A program made the translations under genes and the position numbers. This document shows positions 24,071-36,118 of a stretch of 64,000 nt of DNA, piece after piece. The notes under the pieces were generated by a model. The model was not told the DNA's origin and did not search any database. It saw only the letters and a program-made list of their open reading frames with translations. Source of the stretch: Carnegiea gigantea (lineage: Eukaryota; Streptophyta; Magnoliopsida; Caryophyllales; Cactaceae); contig JAKOGI010000447.1 in the NCBI GenBank assembly GCA_029747015.1, positions 143,501-207,500 of the forward strand, written 5' to 3'. How positions within the stretch are numbered: the first letter of the stretch is position 1; every line of letters starts with the position of its first letter.

Positions 24071-26480
24071 CTTAAAGATAGCATTTGTTTTGAACTAGGA
24101 GAACTTAGACTCTTGTGGGCTTATTCAACTTATATGAATTGGCATAACCATGAATGTAAAAAGGAGGATCTAAATAGGCTAAGAGACCCTGTTAATTTAT
24201 TAAGCCTCCTAAGGTTTCTTAGTGAACTAACATCATGTAAGCTATTAAATGTGGATTCACTCAAAATTTATCAAAATGACGTGAAATACCCTTGACACCA
24301 TGTAAACATGAGTGACTTATGACAAGTCTAAAATGTATCCGAACTCTAAAGTGCCCAAAATACAAATCTACTAAGGTTGTGTGAGCTACGATCATATAGT
24401 GTAGAGCGCATGATGAAACCCTTCAGGTTCTATGGCACAGAAAGCCAACTGGCTCTCAGATTAGGCTATGCCTAACTTTCTTACCTTTGGGCCGTTAGAT
24501 GCAACACAAGACTCCTCTACCGAAAATTAATGCATAGATCTCTAAGTTGGAGTGGGTTTTATACAAGAGTTTCAAACATGCACATACCATGACACATATG
24601 TGTTCTAACCTGGGCTAAGGTCCTATGTCACAAAGAGTTTCAGTAAGCTTCCATAGTTTTCTAGTAATCCAAATACTTCGTCACCTATAGAATGTGTGGT
24701 GTAACTACAATGTTCGGTTGCATCTCCCGTCATCAGATGGACTTTGGGGTGTATGCCAAAAGTGGGAAAAAACAATTAAGGAAATTTGGAAGTCAGGTAG
24801 ATCCACTTAGTAGAATTTATTCTCTCGAAAAGTACAAAAAATTATGGTTTCATTTAAAGATGCTTGTTAGTGCACTGCTGGATAGCACCTAAATGCAAGA
24901 TACCTATGTAAGCATAACATCAAAATTTTTCGATTTGATTTTTGAATCTCATTCTCTTAATAAGTACCCAGTGGAATAGCCACTGTAGAGACCATGACCT
25001 AGACCTCGAGGGTGGTCCCCTATGAATGGCTCACTATGTTGTTTTGTGTGCTTGTTTAAGAAGTTTTATTTTATATATTCTATTGGCAAAAAACACAATT
25101 TTTTTGAGCAGCAAAAAAATAACCAAATAATAGGTTTGGGGTACTGACCCAAACAACAAGTACTGTTTGGAGAATGGCCTAGGACTGCTCATACCTCGGC
25201 TGAGGAGTACGTTCCTCAGGCTGAAGCATGAATGGGCTCTCTGGCCAAAATAGTAACCAATGTTTGGAGTAAATAGCCGAAATTCCTTCTTCAGTTGCCT
25301 TTCTTGTTGCCAAAAGCTTTTATACTACAGAATGATGAAAGTGAGTCTCTAGTGAATTTCCTTAAAAAGAACACATAAAAAGAAAAGAATAATTTTTCTA
25401 TCAATCCTCTAAATTAAGTAAGCCATGACTTGACAAGAAAAGCTTTTTTAAATTTCTCCAAATAATGCCTAGTATGGGGACCACCTAACTTCATTGGCAT
25501 AAAGCAAAGGTCTAGGTTCGAGGGCAAAGGTACAATGTTTATATAGGGTGCATCCAAATTGCATGTAAGATATTAATAAATCCAAAACAAAAATAAATGG
25601 AAAGCATGCATGGTTCATACCAAATGCAAAAAAGAACAATGAGCAAAATATAGTGGATGGACATGTTAACTACAATTACATCTTTGCCACACTCAAAACT
25701 AAATTAACAAACAAAAGATAAATGTCAATTGGCCCACAAGTTAGCCCACCTAATTAGCCCGAGAACACAATAGAAATTCGATGGTCATGCACTTTCAATT
25801 TTGGCGCGGCAATGCTCTTTCTTTTGTTTTGGTCTCTCTTTTTCTCTCTAATTTCTCACTAATTCCTCTCCCTAATTCTATTTTTTCCCCTCTACTTAAA
25901 GGCATGACTACCTATTTATCAGAGGAAAAGGATGGGAGAGGTTGGATAAAAATGAGCGGGAAACTTGATTTTGAATGGGAAAAAAAAATTATGGTTGCAT
26001 TCCGCTTATCCCCACAGATTGACCCCTTCAAAGGTGCAACTAATTCATACCTCTAACATAAGAAAATTAGTAGAATTAAATCTAGGGGCTGATAGGGTTC
26101 CTAGCCGATCCAATATTGGAACTCAATAGGGTTCCTAAGTGGCCCAATACCTAAACTCGAGCGGTCTCCCACACAAGGCTTCCTAGCATGGGAAGATTTG
26201 ATCCGATGCTTCCCTCAAAAGAGGGTTTCCTAGTAGGGGAAGAGTCGATTGAGCTAGGAGGAGCCCCAGTCCTGATGCTCGCGCTGGACAATGTGCCATC
26301 TTTCCAGGTGCTTTTAGTGGCGACCTCATTAGTGATTAAGCAAGATGAGTGACTTAAACAGAATGAATGCAATCTTTATTTTTTGGTTTAGAAGAAAGGA
26401 TCATATAGGCACTATGTGCTCAAGCTTAGCAAATGTAAAACTTTATCAAGGACTTCTTACTAAAGCATGCTTGAGGTTTG
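24071..26480 (-). other. Tat-1 leader and probable 5' LTR, no gene
   Basis: No domain in any frame. The region is recognised only by its similarity to 36119-39475. The short open stretches at 24113-24295, 24692-24892 and 25781-26056 have no counterpart frame in Tat-2, so I do not call genes. LTR borders are unresolved. Confidence 0.5.
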
Positions 26481-26484
26481 TTAA

Positions 26485-26895
26485 AATCTTGGCTCCTATC
26501 CGCTCTTGGATCTAAAGCTCAGCACCCATCCACTCTCGTTATGATGGAGACACATGTGTAAATAGCTGAACTTAACTACTTTTGGATATGAAGCACGACA
26601 CCTATCCATTCCCTTCAGGATAGAGACGATTGTTAAAATGCCTGAACTTGACTCCTATTAGATCTAGAGTTTAGGGCCTACCCAGTCTCGTTGTGACGGA
26701 GATTAATGTTGAACTATCTGAACTTGACCGCTTTTGGATCTGATGTTCAGTGCCCACCCACTATGGTCGCGACAATGGCAAATGTTGAAATGCTTGCACT
26801 TTACCACTTTTGGATCTGAAGTTTGGCACCTGTTCACTCTCATCATGATGGAGGTGAATGATGAAATGCCTGAACTTGACTGTGGGTTTAATAAT
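26485..26895. repeat. Degenerate tandem repeat, unit about 77 bp
   Basis: Five or so units, each with TTGGATCT(A/G)AAG, then CACCCA/CCCATCCACTCTCGT, a GATGGAGA block and a TGCCTGAACTTGAC end. The TTGGATCT-type starts fall near 26509, 26583, 26657, 26733 and 26810, so spacing is 74-78 bases. Divergence between units is high. The array begins where Tat-1/Tat-2 similarity stops. Confidence 0.8.
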
Positions 26896-27550
26896 TTTCT
26901 AGTTGCTCTACTCCATGTTAAAGATTTGACTGACGTATGTATAACCTAAGCTCTACGTGATAGATTCTGGGATATAACTAACACTTGTCATTTCTCATTT
27001 GGTGAAATGACCATAACTCCTTAAGACTTTACCATGCTAATTTATCAGGAAAACGTTTTTCAAGATTGCCATCTTTGAGGCGAGAGTTTTGTCCTAGTTA
27101 TAAACATGATAATGTGATGAATTACGTTTACTATATCGTTCATTTTAAGGTCTTTGAGACTTCGACATTGATGATTTGACATTTAACAACATAGTTAGGC
27201 TATATAATTTTAGCTATTATGTTTAGCACCACAATTTTTGCTGAAATATCCAACTTATGCTATTTTCATTATTTTCTAAATTTAGAGGATTTATTTGGAA
27301 TTTATAAGCTAAACTATAGAATTCCTACAAATGCCACGTTAATAGGTAGTTCATAGTCTAGATGCCCTCAAATGGACAAATCAGGTGGCCACCATAGCAC
27401 CTATACTCTAGTTCGCAGATTATGGAAAATAATTAAGGCAACTCCTTTTTGAGGTGCCTTAAGAAATTTATTTATAGGAATTCTTGCTGATGCCAGTTGC
27501 CATTTTGTAGTCATGGTACGACGAATATTTTCCAGGTTTATACCCAGGCT
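26860..27550 (+). pseudogene. Plant-mobile-domain-like (PMD) remnant
   Basis: The forward strand reads MPELDCGFNNFLVALLHV, then (after a stop at 26946) ALRDRFWDITNTCHFSFGEM and TITP. This closely follows the plant mobile domain pattern, in which AL..RW....THTFHL is followed by GEMTITL.DV. Further on, past several stops, SLDALKWTNQVATIAPIL-like and GTTNIFQVYTQARTI-like pieces could be the rest of the domain but are weak. PMD proteins occur as host genes (MAIN/MAIL1) and inside plant Ty3/gypsy and Mutator-like elements. Here the neighbours are all TE sequence, so a TE-borne copy is the likelier source. It lies antisense to Tat-1. Confidence 0.6.
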
Positions 27551-28259
27551 CGAACAATCATCCGAGTTTTCCCACCCTGATTTCCTAGAATAAGGAATAC
27601 CAGCAGAATCGAAAACTCACATCGAGAAGCCTGTAGAGACTCAAAAGGAAATTGGACTTATTATCAAGGGTGTCCATTTGTGCCTAAGAAGCTACCTCAC
27701 CCAATGTTTAATACCGGTGTCTTAAAGCTAACATAAATAGCAAAGTTCAGATAAGCGCAACACTTTAAGGATTGTATAGATTATGAAAGTGACTTTAACG
27801 CGATTCTTTTGAGAATCATGACCACTTGGTCATTCACTATCGATTGTTCATTTAACAACTAGTCCATTAATTCTATGTGTAGGGCACTCCATTTGAAGTC
27901 CCTATTTCTGAGCTTCAGGCTGACTTGGCCGAAGAAGGATAAGATCCATTTTTCAAGGATATCCCAAAGTGTTCGGACTCAAAGTGTCTTGAACTTCCTT
28001 TGCATACTAATTTTTAGGGGGTATGTGCTTGGCTAATCCATTGGGTATACAATTTCACTTTAGTAGTGAGGTTATTAATTTCCACAGTACACTCGAGAGC
28101 AAACTAAGCTATCCATTCGCTATGAAAATTCTTAAAAAGGAGGATATAAGCGGCCAAGGAATTGTTCTTCTTGTCAACATCCTTGAACCAAAGAGGTAGT
28201 GTGCCTCATCTTTTGCTTTTAGAAATTAGACTTCTTTTTCTATCTTGAACTTGTTTTCA
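27551..28259. other. Unassigned sequence before E2
   Basis: No domain recognised in either strand and no match to the E2 3' LTR that would mark a 5' LTR. It may hold the decayed 5' end of E2 or the tail of the PMD-like gene. Confidence 0.4.
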
Positions 28260-28728
28260 GGATGATGACCATAATGGAGGTGTTAGGCCTTGACCTGAGC
28301 CTTGTGCTTTATGCACAGGAGGGTCCAGGTGAACAGGGCTTGCAGCCTCTTATGCACGAAGGTCATGATACCAACAATGATGGTGGTGAGATCCAACTTG
28401 AGCCTCATCTCTCACGCGTTGGAGGAATTAGAAGAATTGGGCATAAAGTCCCTCATGGAGATGGTTCAAAAGAAGATACCAACATTCCTATTCATGCTAT
28501 ACCGTTGCGCAGCTATGATCCTCTGACTCATAAATCCACCGCTTCATTATGTGGTGAAGTTTAGGGAGAGTCATTCTCTAGGGTGAGATCCAATGAGCCC
28601 CATCACTCTTAGACCCTATTGTCTAAAAACCCTTGATATGTAGCCAGTACCGGTCGAGCTTCGGTGGATATAGGCACGTTGGTGATTTTTGCTATCAACT
28701 ACATCTTTGGTGGAAGTAGCGGTAGGAG
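28260..28728 (+). pseudogene. Possible E2 gag remnant
   Basis: Open from 28262 to 28564 (100 codons), but the protein shows no gag capsid motif. Placement as gag is from position only, just before the zinc knuckle. It may equally be chance coding in decayed sequence. Confidence 0.3.
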
Positions 28729-29660
28729 TTGACTAAAGAAGCTCCTAAAAGTCAGAAGAAATGCTTTAAATGCCATAGCTATGGGCATTTTCAAGTGGAC
28801 TGTCCGAACAAAAGAGTTCTTACAATCAGAACAATTGAAGATCTAGATCAAATGGAGGTAGATGAAGATCAGGAAGAATCTGATGAAGAAGGAGAGACCT
28901 CCTACCTACCACCTGAAGAAGTGAAATGTTTATAATTAAGAGAGTGCTTCATGCTGCTGAAGCCCTTCTAGAAGCCAATCAAAGAGAGCAAATCTTCGGT
29001 CAAGGTGCAAGGTAGCTAACAAGACACGTAATCTGATTATATATGGAGGAAATTGTACAAATGTAGCATCCACTGAAATATCCAGTAAGCTCAACTTGGA
29101 CACCATTGAGCACCCTAGGCCCTACACCTTGCAGTGGCTCAAAAAGAGGAATGAGATAACAGTCTCTAAACAAGCCTTATTAGCATTTCCAATTGGAGAA
29201 TATAAAGATGAGGTTGTGTCTGATGTACTGCCTATGGATGCTTATCATCTACTTCTTGGTGGACCTTGGTAGTATGGTCGATATGCCATTCATCACGGTC
29301 AATCCAACACCAATTCTTTTAAATTAAAAGGTAAAAAGATGACATTGACCCCTTTAGCTCCTAGCCAAACACATAAAACTAAAACTGGAAGGGAAAACCT
29401 CAAGGAAAGTTCTTTATTTGTCAATAGGGGAAGAGCGGAGAGGGCTATTTTCAAGGGAAAACCTATACTTACTGTCCTCGTGCGGAATCTGCCCCTAGTT
29501 TAAATCTCACAACCTTCCACCTCTCATCCAGCCCTTATTATAAGAGTTTGAGCATGTTTTTCCTCAAGACCTTCGTGCTGGCCTTCCTCCCAAAAGGGGA
29601 ATTAGGCACCAAATAGACCTAATTCCTAGAGCCTTTTTACCCAACAAACTTGCTTATGGA
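28729..29660 (+). pseudogene. E2 gag zinc knuckle and protease
   Basis: Bases 28729-28935 encode a CCHC zinc knuckle, CFKCHSYGHFQVDCPN, followed by an acidic stretch; both the knuckle and its context match the gag-protease element at 54094-56156. The protease follows in broken frames. The active-site stretch that normally reads LIIDGGSC reads LIIYGGNC here (Tyr codon 29042-29044), so the catalytic Asp is lost. Then come HPRPYTLQWLKKRNEITV, VVSDVLPMDAYHLLLGGPW and a stop, then NTNSFKLKGKKMTLTPLAP. The knuckle would bind RNA; the protease would process the polyprotein. Confidence 0.82.
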
Positions 29661-30414
29661 TGCAATCCAACTAAAACTAAAAAGTTATAAAGGTAGGTTC
29701 AGGAATTCGTTGACTAAGGTTATGTAAGGGAGAGCATGAGTCCATGCTCAATGCCGGCTCTTTTGGTGCCAAAGAAAGATAGAAGTGGGAGAATGTGTGT
29801 CGACGGTAGGGCCATCAACAACATTACAATCAAATACAGGTATCATATTCCTAGACATGATGAGATGTTAGATGAGCTCCATGGCTCTAAAGTTTTCTCC
29901 AAGATTGATCTAAGAAATGGATATCATCATATCAGAATGACGAAAGTAGAAGAGTGGAAAACTGCATTCACAACCAAGCAAGGGCTTTATGAATGGTCTG
30001 TTATGCCATTTCGACTATCTAATGCCCCAAGCACTTTCATGAGGCTGATGAATGAAGTGCTTAGATCCTACATTGGCTTGTTTGTGGTGGTATATTTTGA
30101 TTGTATACATGTGTATAGCATGACTGAGCAAGATCATATCTAGCATTTGAGATAAGTCTTTTATACACTCAGAGATCAGAAGCTCTATGGGAACCTTGAA
30201 AAGTGTGGGTTCTTTATTCCAAGGTTTGTTTTCCTTGGATATGTGGTCTCCTGTGATGCCATACAGGTTGATGAGAATAAAGTCGAGACAATCAGATCAT
30301 GGCTAGTTCCAAACTTAGTCAGATCAGAGGATTTATCAAGGATTTTGGCTCTATCATGGCTCTAATCACAGAATGCATGAAGAAAGGGAGTTTCTCTTGG
30401 CCTTGAATAGCTCA
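29661..30414 (+). pseudogene. E2 reverse transcriptase remnant
   Basis: The open part at 29736-30143 has [32 protein letters not shown] (first Asp present) and [19 protein letters not shown]. The YFDD box reads YFDC at 30093-30104, removing the second of the paired aspartates. After a stop at 30141 the thumb and connection continue in other frames (LGYVVS-like near 30237, then the RSxxxF motif). The reading frame is broken on both sides. Confidence 0.85.
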
Positions 30415-30850
30415 GAAGGCCTTTGAGACCATCAAACGGAAGCTTTCTGAGGCACCTGTTCTGGCGTTACCTGACTTTGATGAATTATTTAAAGTAGAGT
30501 ACGACGCCAGTGAAGTGTGCATTGGGGCTATTCTGGCTCAATGCAGAAAAACATTGGCCTATTTCAGTGAGAAACTCAGTAGTCCCAAGCTTAATTATTC
30601 AATATGTGACAAAGAATTCTATGCAATAGTAAGAGCATTGAGCCACTAGAGTCATTATCTCAAGGCTAAGCCTTTTGTTCTTCACTCTGATTATCAAGCC
30701 TTAGAGTTCCTTAATGGCTAGCCTAAACTCAATGTTAGGCATGCTAAATGGGTTACGTTTCTACAAGCTTTTACCTTCTCCACCAAGCACATAAAGGGCA
30801 CTAAAAATGTGGTAGCTGGTGCCTTTTCTAGGAGATGTGCTTTAATCTCA
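30415..30850 (+). pseudogene. E2 RNase H remnant
   Basis: Recognised by KVEYDASEVCIGAILAQ, AYFSEKLSSPKLNYSICDKE, then FVLHSDYQALEFLNG and RHAKWVTFLQAF. The last motif reads VAGAFSRR where VADALSRR is usual, so the fourth catalytic Asp is Gly. In-frame stops occur within ALSH(stop)SHYL and after LNG. Confidence 0.8.
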
Positions 30851-30939
30851 GTTGTGGGACCAAAACTCTTAGGATTGCAAGCCATGCAAGCCTATTATAT
30901 TGAGGATCTAGCATTTTAAGATTTGGTGAAGAATACTCC

Positions 30940-32074
30940 ACCTCAAGGACCCTACATGATGCAAGAAGGGTTCTATTTAAGGGGAACAAACTGTGTGTTC
31001 GACCCTATCTTCTAAGAGAGCTATTAGTTAGGGAAGCCCGTGGAGGATCCTTTACAAGCCACATTGGATTGAATAAGACCTTGGATATCCTTAGGGAACA
31101 CTTCTTCTGGCTTAAAATGAGAGAAGACGTTGAAAGGGTTATGTCTAGATGCTCTCTCTGTCATAAGGCCAAGAGCCAGTTTCATCAACGTCTTTACACC
31201 CCACTTCTAGTCCCTTTAAGGCCTTAGAAAGATGTCAGCATGGATTTTATTATAGCCCTACCAATAACAAAAAGGGGAAAAGACTCAGTCAGGTGGTTAA
31301 TGGCAGGTTTTCCAAAATGGCTTACTTTGTAGCCTATCACAAGACTGATAATGCCTCTCATGTTGCTGACCGACCTACACTTCAAGGAGGTAATCAGGCT
31401 AGATGGGTTACCGAGGACCATTGTGAGTGACAGAGACACCAGGTTTCGGTCTCACTTTTTGCCATACAGCACCACCTGCCTCCCTAGACTAATGGCTAAA
31501 CTGATGCCACAAACAGGACCTTATCTACGCTGCTTAGAATCTTAGCCCAGAAGAACTTGAAGGAATGGGATCTTCAGCTTTCCTATGTTGAATTTACAAG
31601 CAATAGGACACCTGTCAGAGCTACTGGGTGTTCTCCACTTAAGGCATTATATGGCATCAACCCACTTACTCCCATTGACCTTATCCCACTGCTTACTAAA
31701 TGCAATGTTGGTTTTGAAGCTGAGAAGAGAGCCAAGGAAACGAAGAAGCTACATGAGCAGATTTGGGCTCATATTAAGAAGATCAATGAAGCATACAAGG
31801 ACAAGGCTAACAAGAATAGACAGGAGGTTAAGTATCAACCTGGTGGCCTTGTTTAGTTCCATCTCCAGAAGGAATGATTCCCCACAAGAAGAAAGAGCAA
31901 GCTAATGGCCAGTGGAGATGGTCCTTTCGGAGTGTTGGCTAAGGTAGGAGCTAATGCTTACAAGTTAGAGCTCCCTGGAGATATGGCTGTATCAACCACC
32001 TTCAATGTAGGTGACTTAAGTCCCTGTGTGGCGGATGAGATTGATTATGGGGACTTTAGGGAAATCCTTTCAAA
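30940..32074 (+). pseudogene. E2 integrase remnant
   Basis: Zinc region near 31050-31170 (HIGLNKTLDILREHFFW, then CSLCHKAKSQF). DDE core: VSMDFI near 31230, IVSDRDTRF near 31425, and a third position reading TDAT instead of TEA/TEV. Open C-terminal parts are 31557-31856 (YGINPLTPIDLIPLL, HEQIWAHIKKINEAYKDKAN) and 31905-32093 (SGDGPFGVLAKVGANAYKLE, TTFNVGDLSPC). The tail runs into the polypurine tract, as in E1. There is no chromodomain. Confidence 0.85.
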
Positions 32075-32085
32075 TGAGGGGTGGA
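32075..32085 (+). promoter_or_regulatory. E2 polypurine tract
   Basis: TGAGGGGTGGA directly precedes the TGATGTAGATC that opens the 3' LTR. It overlaps the coding tail of pol (NEGWMM), as in E1. Confidence 0.65.
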
Positions 32086-33223
32086 TGATGTAGATCAAAG
32101 CTCAGCTCAAGATGATTAGTTGGAGAATGGGAAATCAATACTTACTGATCACCTTAATGATCATTCTGTGAGGGGAAACAATGTAGTTTTGATGCTTGTC
32201 TAGGGGGATGCTTGCTTTGCTAGATACCTTAAGTACTCCTACTAGCATGCACAAGTCATTTTGAGGCTAGCCAGCAGCCTTAAGTAGTTCAGTATCAATA
32301 AGGATGTCTAAAGTTCAGTGTAATATTAAGTTGCTCCAAGAGCTACTGGTGAATTATTTTGAGTAAGGGAGCATCACCCCCTTTTTAAAAAGTCACCTAC
32401 TTCACTTGTTAGCACCTAAATAAGCTACTAAATAATAAAGGTTGCTTAACTTTTATTACAGGCAGTCAGCTGATCAATCCAGTAATAGCAATTTTGGAGG
32501 TTTATTTTTAGCCCCAGTATATCAGATCATTTTAGCTCATCTTAAAACTTGGAAATGTGTCAAAACTATTATAAAGTGAGGTTCTAAAGTGGCAGAATCA
32601 GATCACATAACATCAACTTTTACCCACTAGAAACTCCCTTAAAATTCCCTTTGGACCAATGGATTTCAAGTTACTTGTACCTTGCTGCTTGCCAGCCTAA
32701 TCTCGATGTAAGCAATTGCATATCACTTCCAAAGCCATCATTTGACGGTCCCTTGAGGTTAATGGACATTAGCAAGGGCATTAGGTGTCAAAGATCAACG
32801 TTTAGCTACTGTTTTAGGCAGTTTAGATGCAATATGTTTTAGCTATTTCGTTTCAAGTTATTTTCTGTTTTAGCCATTGATCTTGTGTGAAGGGCTAAGT
32901 ATAAAAGCTTATTATTAATTATGAACACCAAACATTGACTATGAAATACAGTTGTTGTGCCAGTTTCAAGCAAACCCTCTCAAAACCTCTCTAAATTTTA
33001 TCCTGCATTGGTGGTGTTTAGTGAATGAGTTCTTTATCTAATCTTTTGGTGCAAAAGCTTTATGAAGATCGGTGGTGAACTTCTTCAGTGTTGGCTGGTG
33101 GTGCTAACCTTTATTCCAGGACATATCCTTTGGTTAAATTCAAGCTTATCACCTCCGCATGCATCAGTGTTGAGTTGACTTGGGTCAAATTCTTTCTGAG
33201 GCATAGTGAGAAATAGAACAACA
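32086..33223 (+). repeat. E2 3' LTR (right end approximate)
   Basis: Begins TGATGTAGATC. TATA box TATAAAAG near 32899, then a CT-rich leader and a GGTGGTG-containing U5 laid out like E1's. The likely end is the AACAACA near 33217-33223. No 5' LTR partner was found in the window, so the end is a guess. The 63-codon open stretch at 32651-32842 is inside the LTR and not called. Confidence 0.55.
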
Positions 33224-34330
33224 GCACGATCCTCTTTTTTACGACATTCTTACTTGAAGAAGTAAGGAATATGTTGATGTCAGCGAATTATGTCCAGTCT
33301 AGTGGGAACTAGTTTTTCTACGGGAGGTGTAGTGCCTACTCTTCAAGCAAGTTGGAATCATTGAAGATTTCGAGTCCTGGAACATGAATCCCCCTATCAT
33401 CCAAATAATAAGGCTCAGGGATCCTTAATTAGGGAAATGATCCCATTCTGAAATAAATTGCCTATTAGGGGTTAATTAGCATAACCTTAGGGTGTAAGGC
33501 CTCCGATACCGACCACTTGCAGTAGCCTTAGCCTTTTCCTCTTGATTAGCTTTGATTATTTCATCTTTCGTAGGTTGATAGCCCAACCCAAAGTGATATT
33601 TCCTTCCTATAATAAGATGGAGACTAGTCCATCCTTCAACTTTCTTACTTATTGCTTAACTTGGGAAATAGGCATATCCTTTGACAGTGTAATAGACATT
33701 CAGATTTGAGTAAGAATCAAAGTCAAAAAGTGTTCTGTCTTTTTCTAACATTTCATCAGTATCAAAACTGTAAAGCTCTTCATCATCCCAATTATGCTCC
33801 ATTTCAAAAGTATGCCCTATGTGGGAGTTGGCAGCGCATAGGTTGTTTCCCTTTATAATGAGGAATATTCCTTTAACTAGCATATTTACCTTCTTATGTA
33901 AAGTGAAAAGGTCTACTCTTTCTTCTTGAAGACATAGGCAAGCTAAGAGCAAATTGAAAGATGCAAGGATGTCTGGCACCTGGAATTCAACGTTCTTCTC
34001 TATGTGGCCTACATTAATTGGAACGTTCACAGTCCTGAGAGCCATCCTTTTAGAGTTATCATATGCTTTTAGGTGAGCAGTGGGCCTAGAGATGTGTTGC
34101 TCTCTGATTCCTAACATCCTAGCAATCCTTTAGGGATATGCTTTCGCTTTGACCCATTGTATGCTAAGGGTAAGAACACATACTTCTACATGTACATAAT
34201 TATGAGGTGCAAAGCATTATTATGTCTTGACCCTCCTTATGGGAAGTCCTCCTTTCCAAAGGTCATTGTGCCTTAGTACGTGATCAGTATAGTGACCATC
34301 TCTTCAGTAGATGTTTCAGGTATTATCTCT
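33224..34330 (-). pseudogene. Tat-2 protease and downstream region
   Basis: The open part (34117-33656) has SRPTAHLKAYDNSKRMALRT, GHIEKNVEFQVPDILASFNL and TLHKKVNMLVKG. Upstream, about 34180-34330, the strand reads MTFGKEDFP and SRHNNALHLIIMYM, matching the TF.DEDLP.EG..HNKAL block before the Tat retropepsin active site. The active site itself (usually LIDNGS) reads LAYNGS, with the catalytic Asp replaced by Tyr. Downstream of protease, FGLGYQPTKDEIIKANQEEK fits the linker that follows Tat proteases. Confidence 0.75.
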
Positions 34331-36118
34331 ACCATGTTTAAAGCATCAACTAGGTTCTACCTATACTTTTGGAAGGTCATTATTAGTTGTCAAATTCTGG
34401 CATCTATGTTTGTCTTTGTTAGCTACTTAAGAATTGGGTCATCTTATACTTTGGCCACTTATTTTGCTTTTCCGCTTTCATTTTCCTGGGTCAAATATAA
34501 ATCCTCATTTCCCTGATATTAATCGATCTTAGTCAAGTGTTATACCTATGTTTGGTCTTCCTCTTCTCAAAAATCAGCATCATTGGTTATCTTAGTTTGC
34601 CAAATCTCTCCATACGTTATGGAGGTATCTTTTTCATCACTATCCGGTAGTCCACATACCTCCAGATTATGTGATGACTTTAGCTTGGATAAATCTTCTT
34701 CAGTTATGTAGACTGATGGATCCCATTCATTGTGATAAAAAATAGCAAAGATGTAATCATGCAAATTAAGCGGGTTCTTACCATTGTTGGGCTTTCGAGT
34801 AGCCTTAGATAATGGAAGTTCACCTAATTTAAATATATCCTTTTTATCCAATTCTTAAAGGTCCAGCAGTCTTCAGTATCATGGCCTCGGTTCTGATGAT
34901 ACTCGCAGAAGCTACTTGCATCCCAATTATTGAGGTTTAGAGCTTCTTCGATCTCTGGTTTAATAGGTTGAAGAGTGTTCTTACCTTTAGACAATAGTCA
35001 CTTAAGGGATTGGGTATAGGTGGTCCCAATGGGTCGATATTCAGTATAGCAATTTAATGCATATACCTCATTTCCCTTATTGGTAGTGATAGCACTATTA
35101 TGATTTTTTTTGTGATAGCCCTTATAGATACTAGTTGCCTTTATGGATCATAGCTCTTCTTTAACTAGCAAGCCCAAATCTCTTAGAGTTTCAAAGTTTG
35201 TTATTGCCTAGAGTACCATATGCTTTTGGTAGGGCGGTCGAAGTTTCTTGATTACCAACCTGACTTGGTCTTTTTTAAAGGGGTGATCCACCGTATGGGT
35301 GACCTTTGCCGCCAATTGAAATAATAACTCCATGAAAGACACCTTCTCTTCCTACTTTAGCAACTTCAAATCCCTCAATGTAATGGGAAGGATAGTATTT
35401 TATGAATACTGACTGAGGAACACCATTAAGAGGTCCTCCCAATTAGTGAACTGCTGTGGGTCAACAAAATTGTAAAACATCTTGACCTTGTCTAACATCC
35501 AAGGAAAGATGAAGTGCAATATAACTTATTCAATGCCTTTTAGGGCTATGACACTAATAAAAATCCTTACAAGATGATAAGGATTTAAGTTCCATGGAAT
35601 TTGATGTTAGGAATAGAAAATTTTAAGGGTAGCTTGCCTTAAGGATTGATGTAAATCCCTTATAGCTAAAGAAATTATTATTGAACGTAGCATAGCCTTT
35701 GAGTAACTACTTAATCTAATCCAAGCATGGATCAGATTTAGGAGTTTCCTCCTTTTCATCAACTTCCTCTCTCCTTATAGTTATTTCTTTATTATGAGTT
35801 TTCCCTCGTTACGAGGAGTCCCGTCCTTATCCGTACTTAGCTGTTTTACTTTTAGAGTTAGATCCTTCACCCTGGCCTCTTACTCTTGTATCTTAGTGTT
35901 TACGTTCTCCAAGAGTGTCAACATTCGTCCCACATTGTTGCCTCTGCCATTGTAATGTCATAGTCAGAATTTGTTCTTGGGCTAGACTAACATGCTCAAT
36001 TGATAATTCAAATTTCTCTGATTGGCCAGTGTTTGGCTCCCACTGGTACATAGGAAATCCCAAAAAGAAAGGCGCTCGGGACTGGCTCAATGACAGTATT
36101 TATTTTAAATTAGGCTAA
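34331..36118 (-). pseudogene. Tat-2 gag remnant
   Basis: The N-terminal open part (36090-35893) is SQSRAPFFLGFPMYQWEPNT, then a glutamine-rich stretch; it corresponds to the upstream part of Tat-1 gag. The capsid part (35800-35040) is frameshifted, but EEVDEKEETPKSDP lines up with Tat-1. The open part at 34851-34567 (FKLGELPLSKATRKPNNGKN, YITEEDLSKLKSSHNLEVCG) lies between capsid and protease; I recognise no domain in it, but a broken equivalent exists in Tat-1 near 5300-5540. Confidence 0.65.

Larger units (their letters stand above)
22983..26480 (-). mobile_element. Tat-like gypsy element Tat-1, right segment
   Basis: Continuation of the element at 4256-5701. It is colinear with 35025-39475 (Tat-2) throughout. 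Examples are TCCCATTGTCTGTATATTTA against TCCCAATGGGTCGATATTCA at the left end, and CATATAGGCACTATGTGCTC against CATATAGGCAGTATGTGCTC near the right end. It holds gag (22990-24070) and then about 2.4 kb of non-coding leader and probable 5' LTR. I could not place LTR borders or a primer site with confidence. Confidence 0.7.
28260..33223 (+). mobile_element. Ty3/gypsy element E2, 5' end not resolved
   Basis: Forward gypsy element in the order gag zinc knuckle, protease, RT, RNase H, integrase, polypurine tract, 3' LTR. It resembles E1 in motif style and in LTR layout, but the LTR sequences do not match, so the two are different families or very old relatives. I found no 5' LTR. Its 3' LTR abuts Tat-2, as the E1 LTR abuts Tat-1. 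All enzymes carry stops or lost catalytic residues. Confidence 0.8.

Noticed and set aside
28262..28564. 100-codon open frame as a possible novel gene
   Set aside because: Two overlapping frames of similar length, no domain, and position just before a gag zinc knuckle. Listed only as a possible gag remnant.
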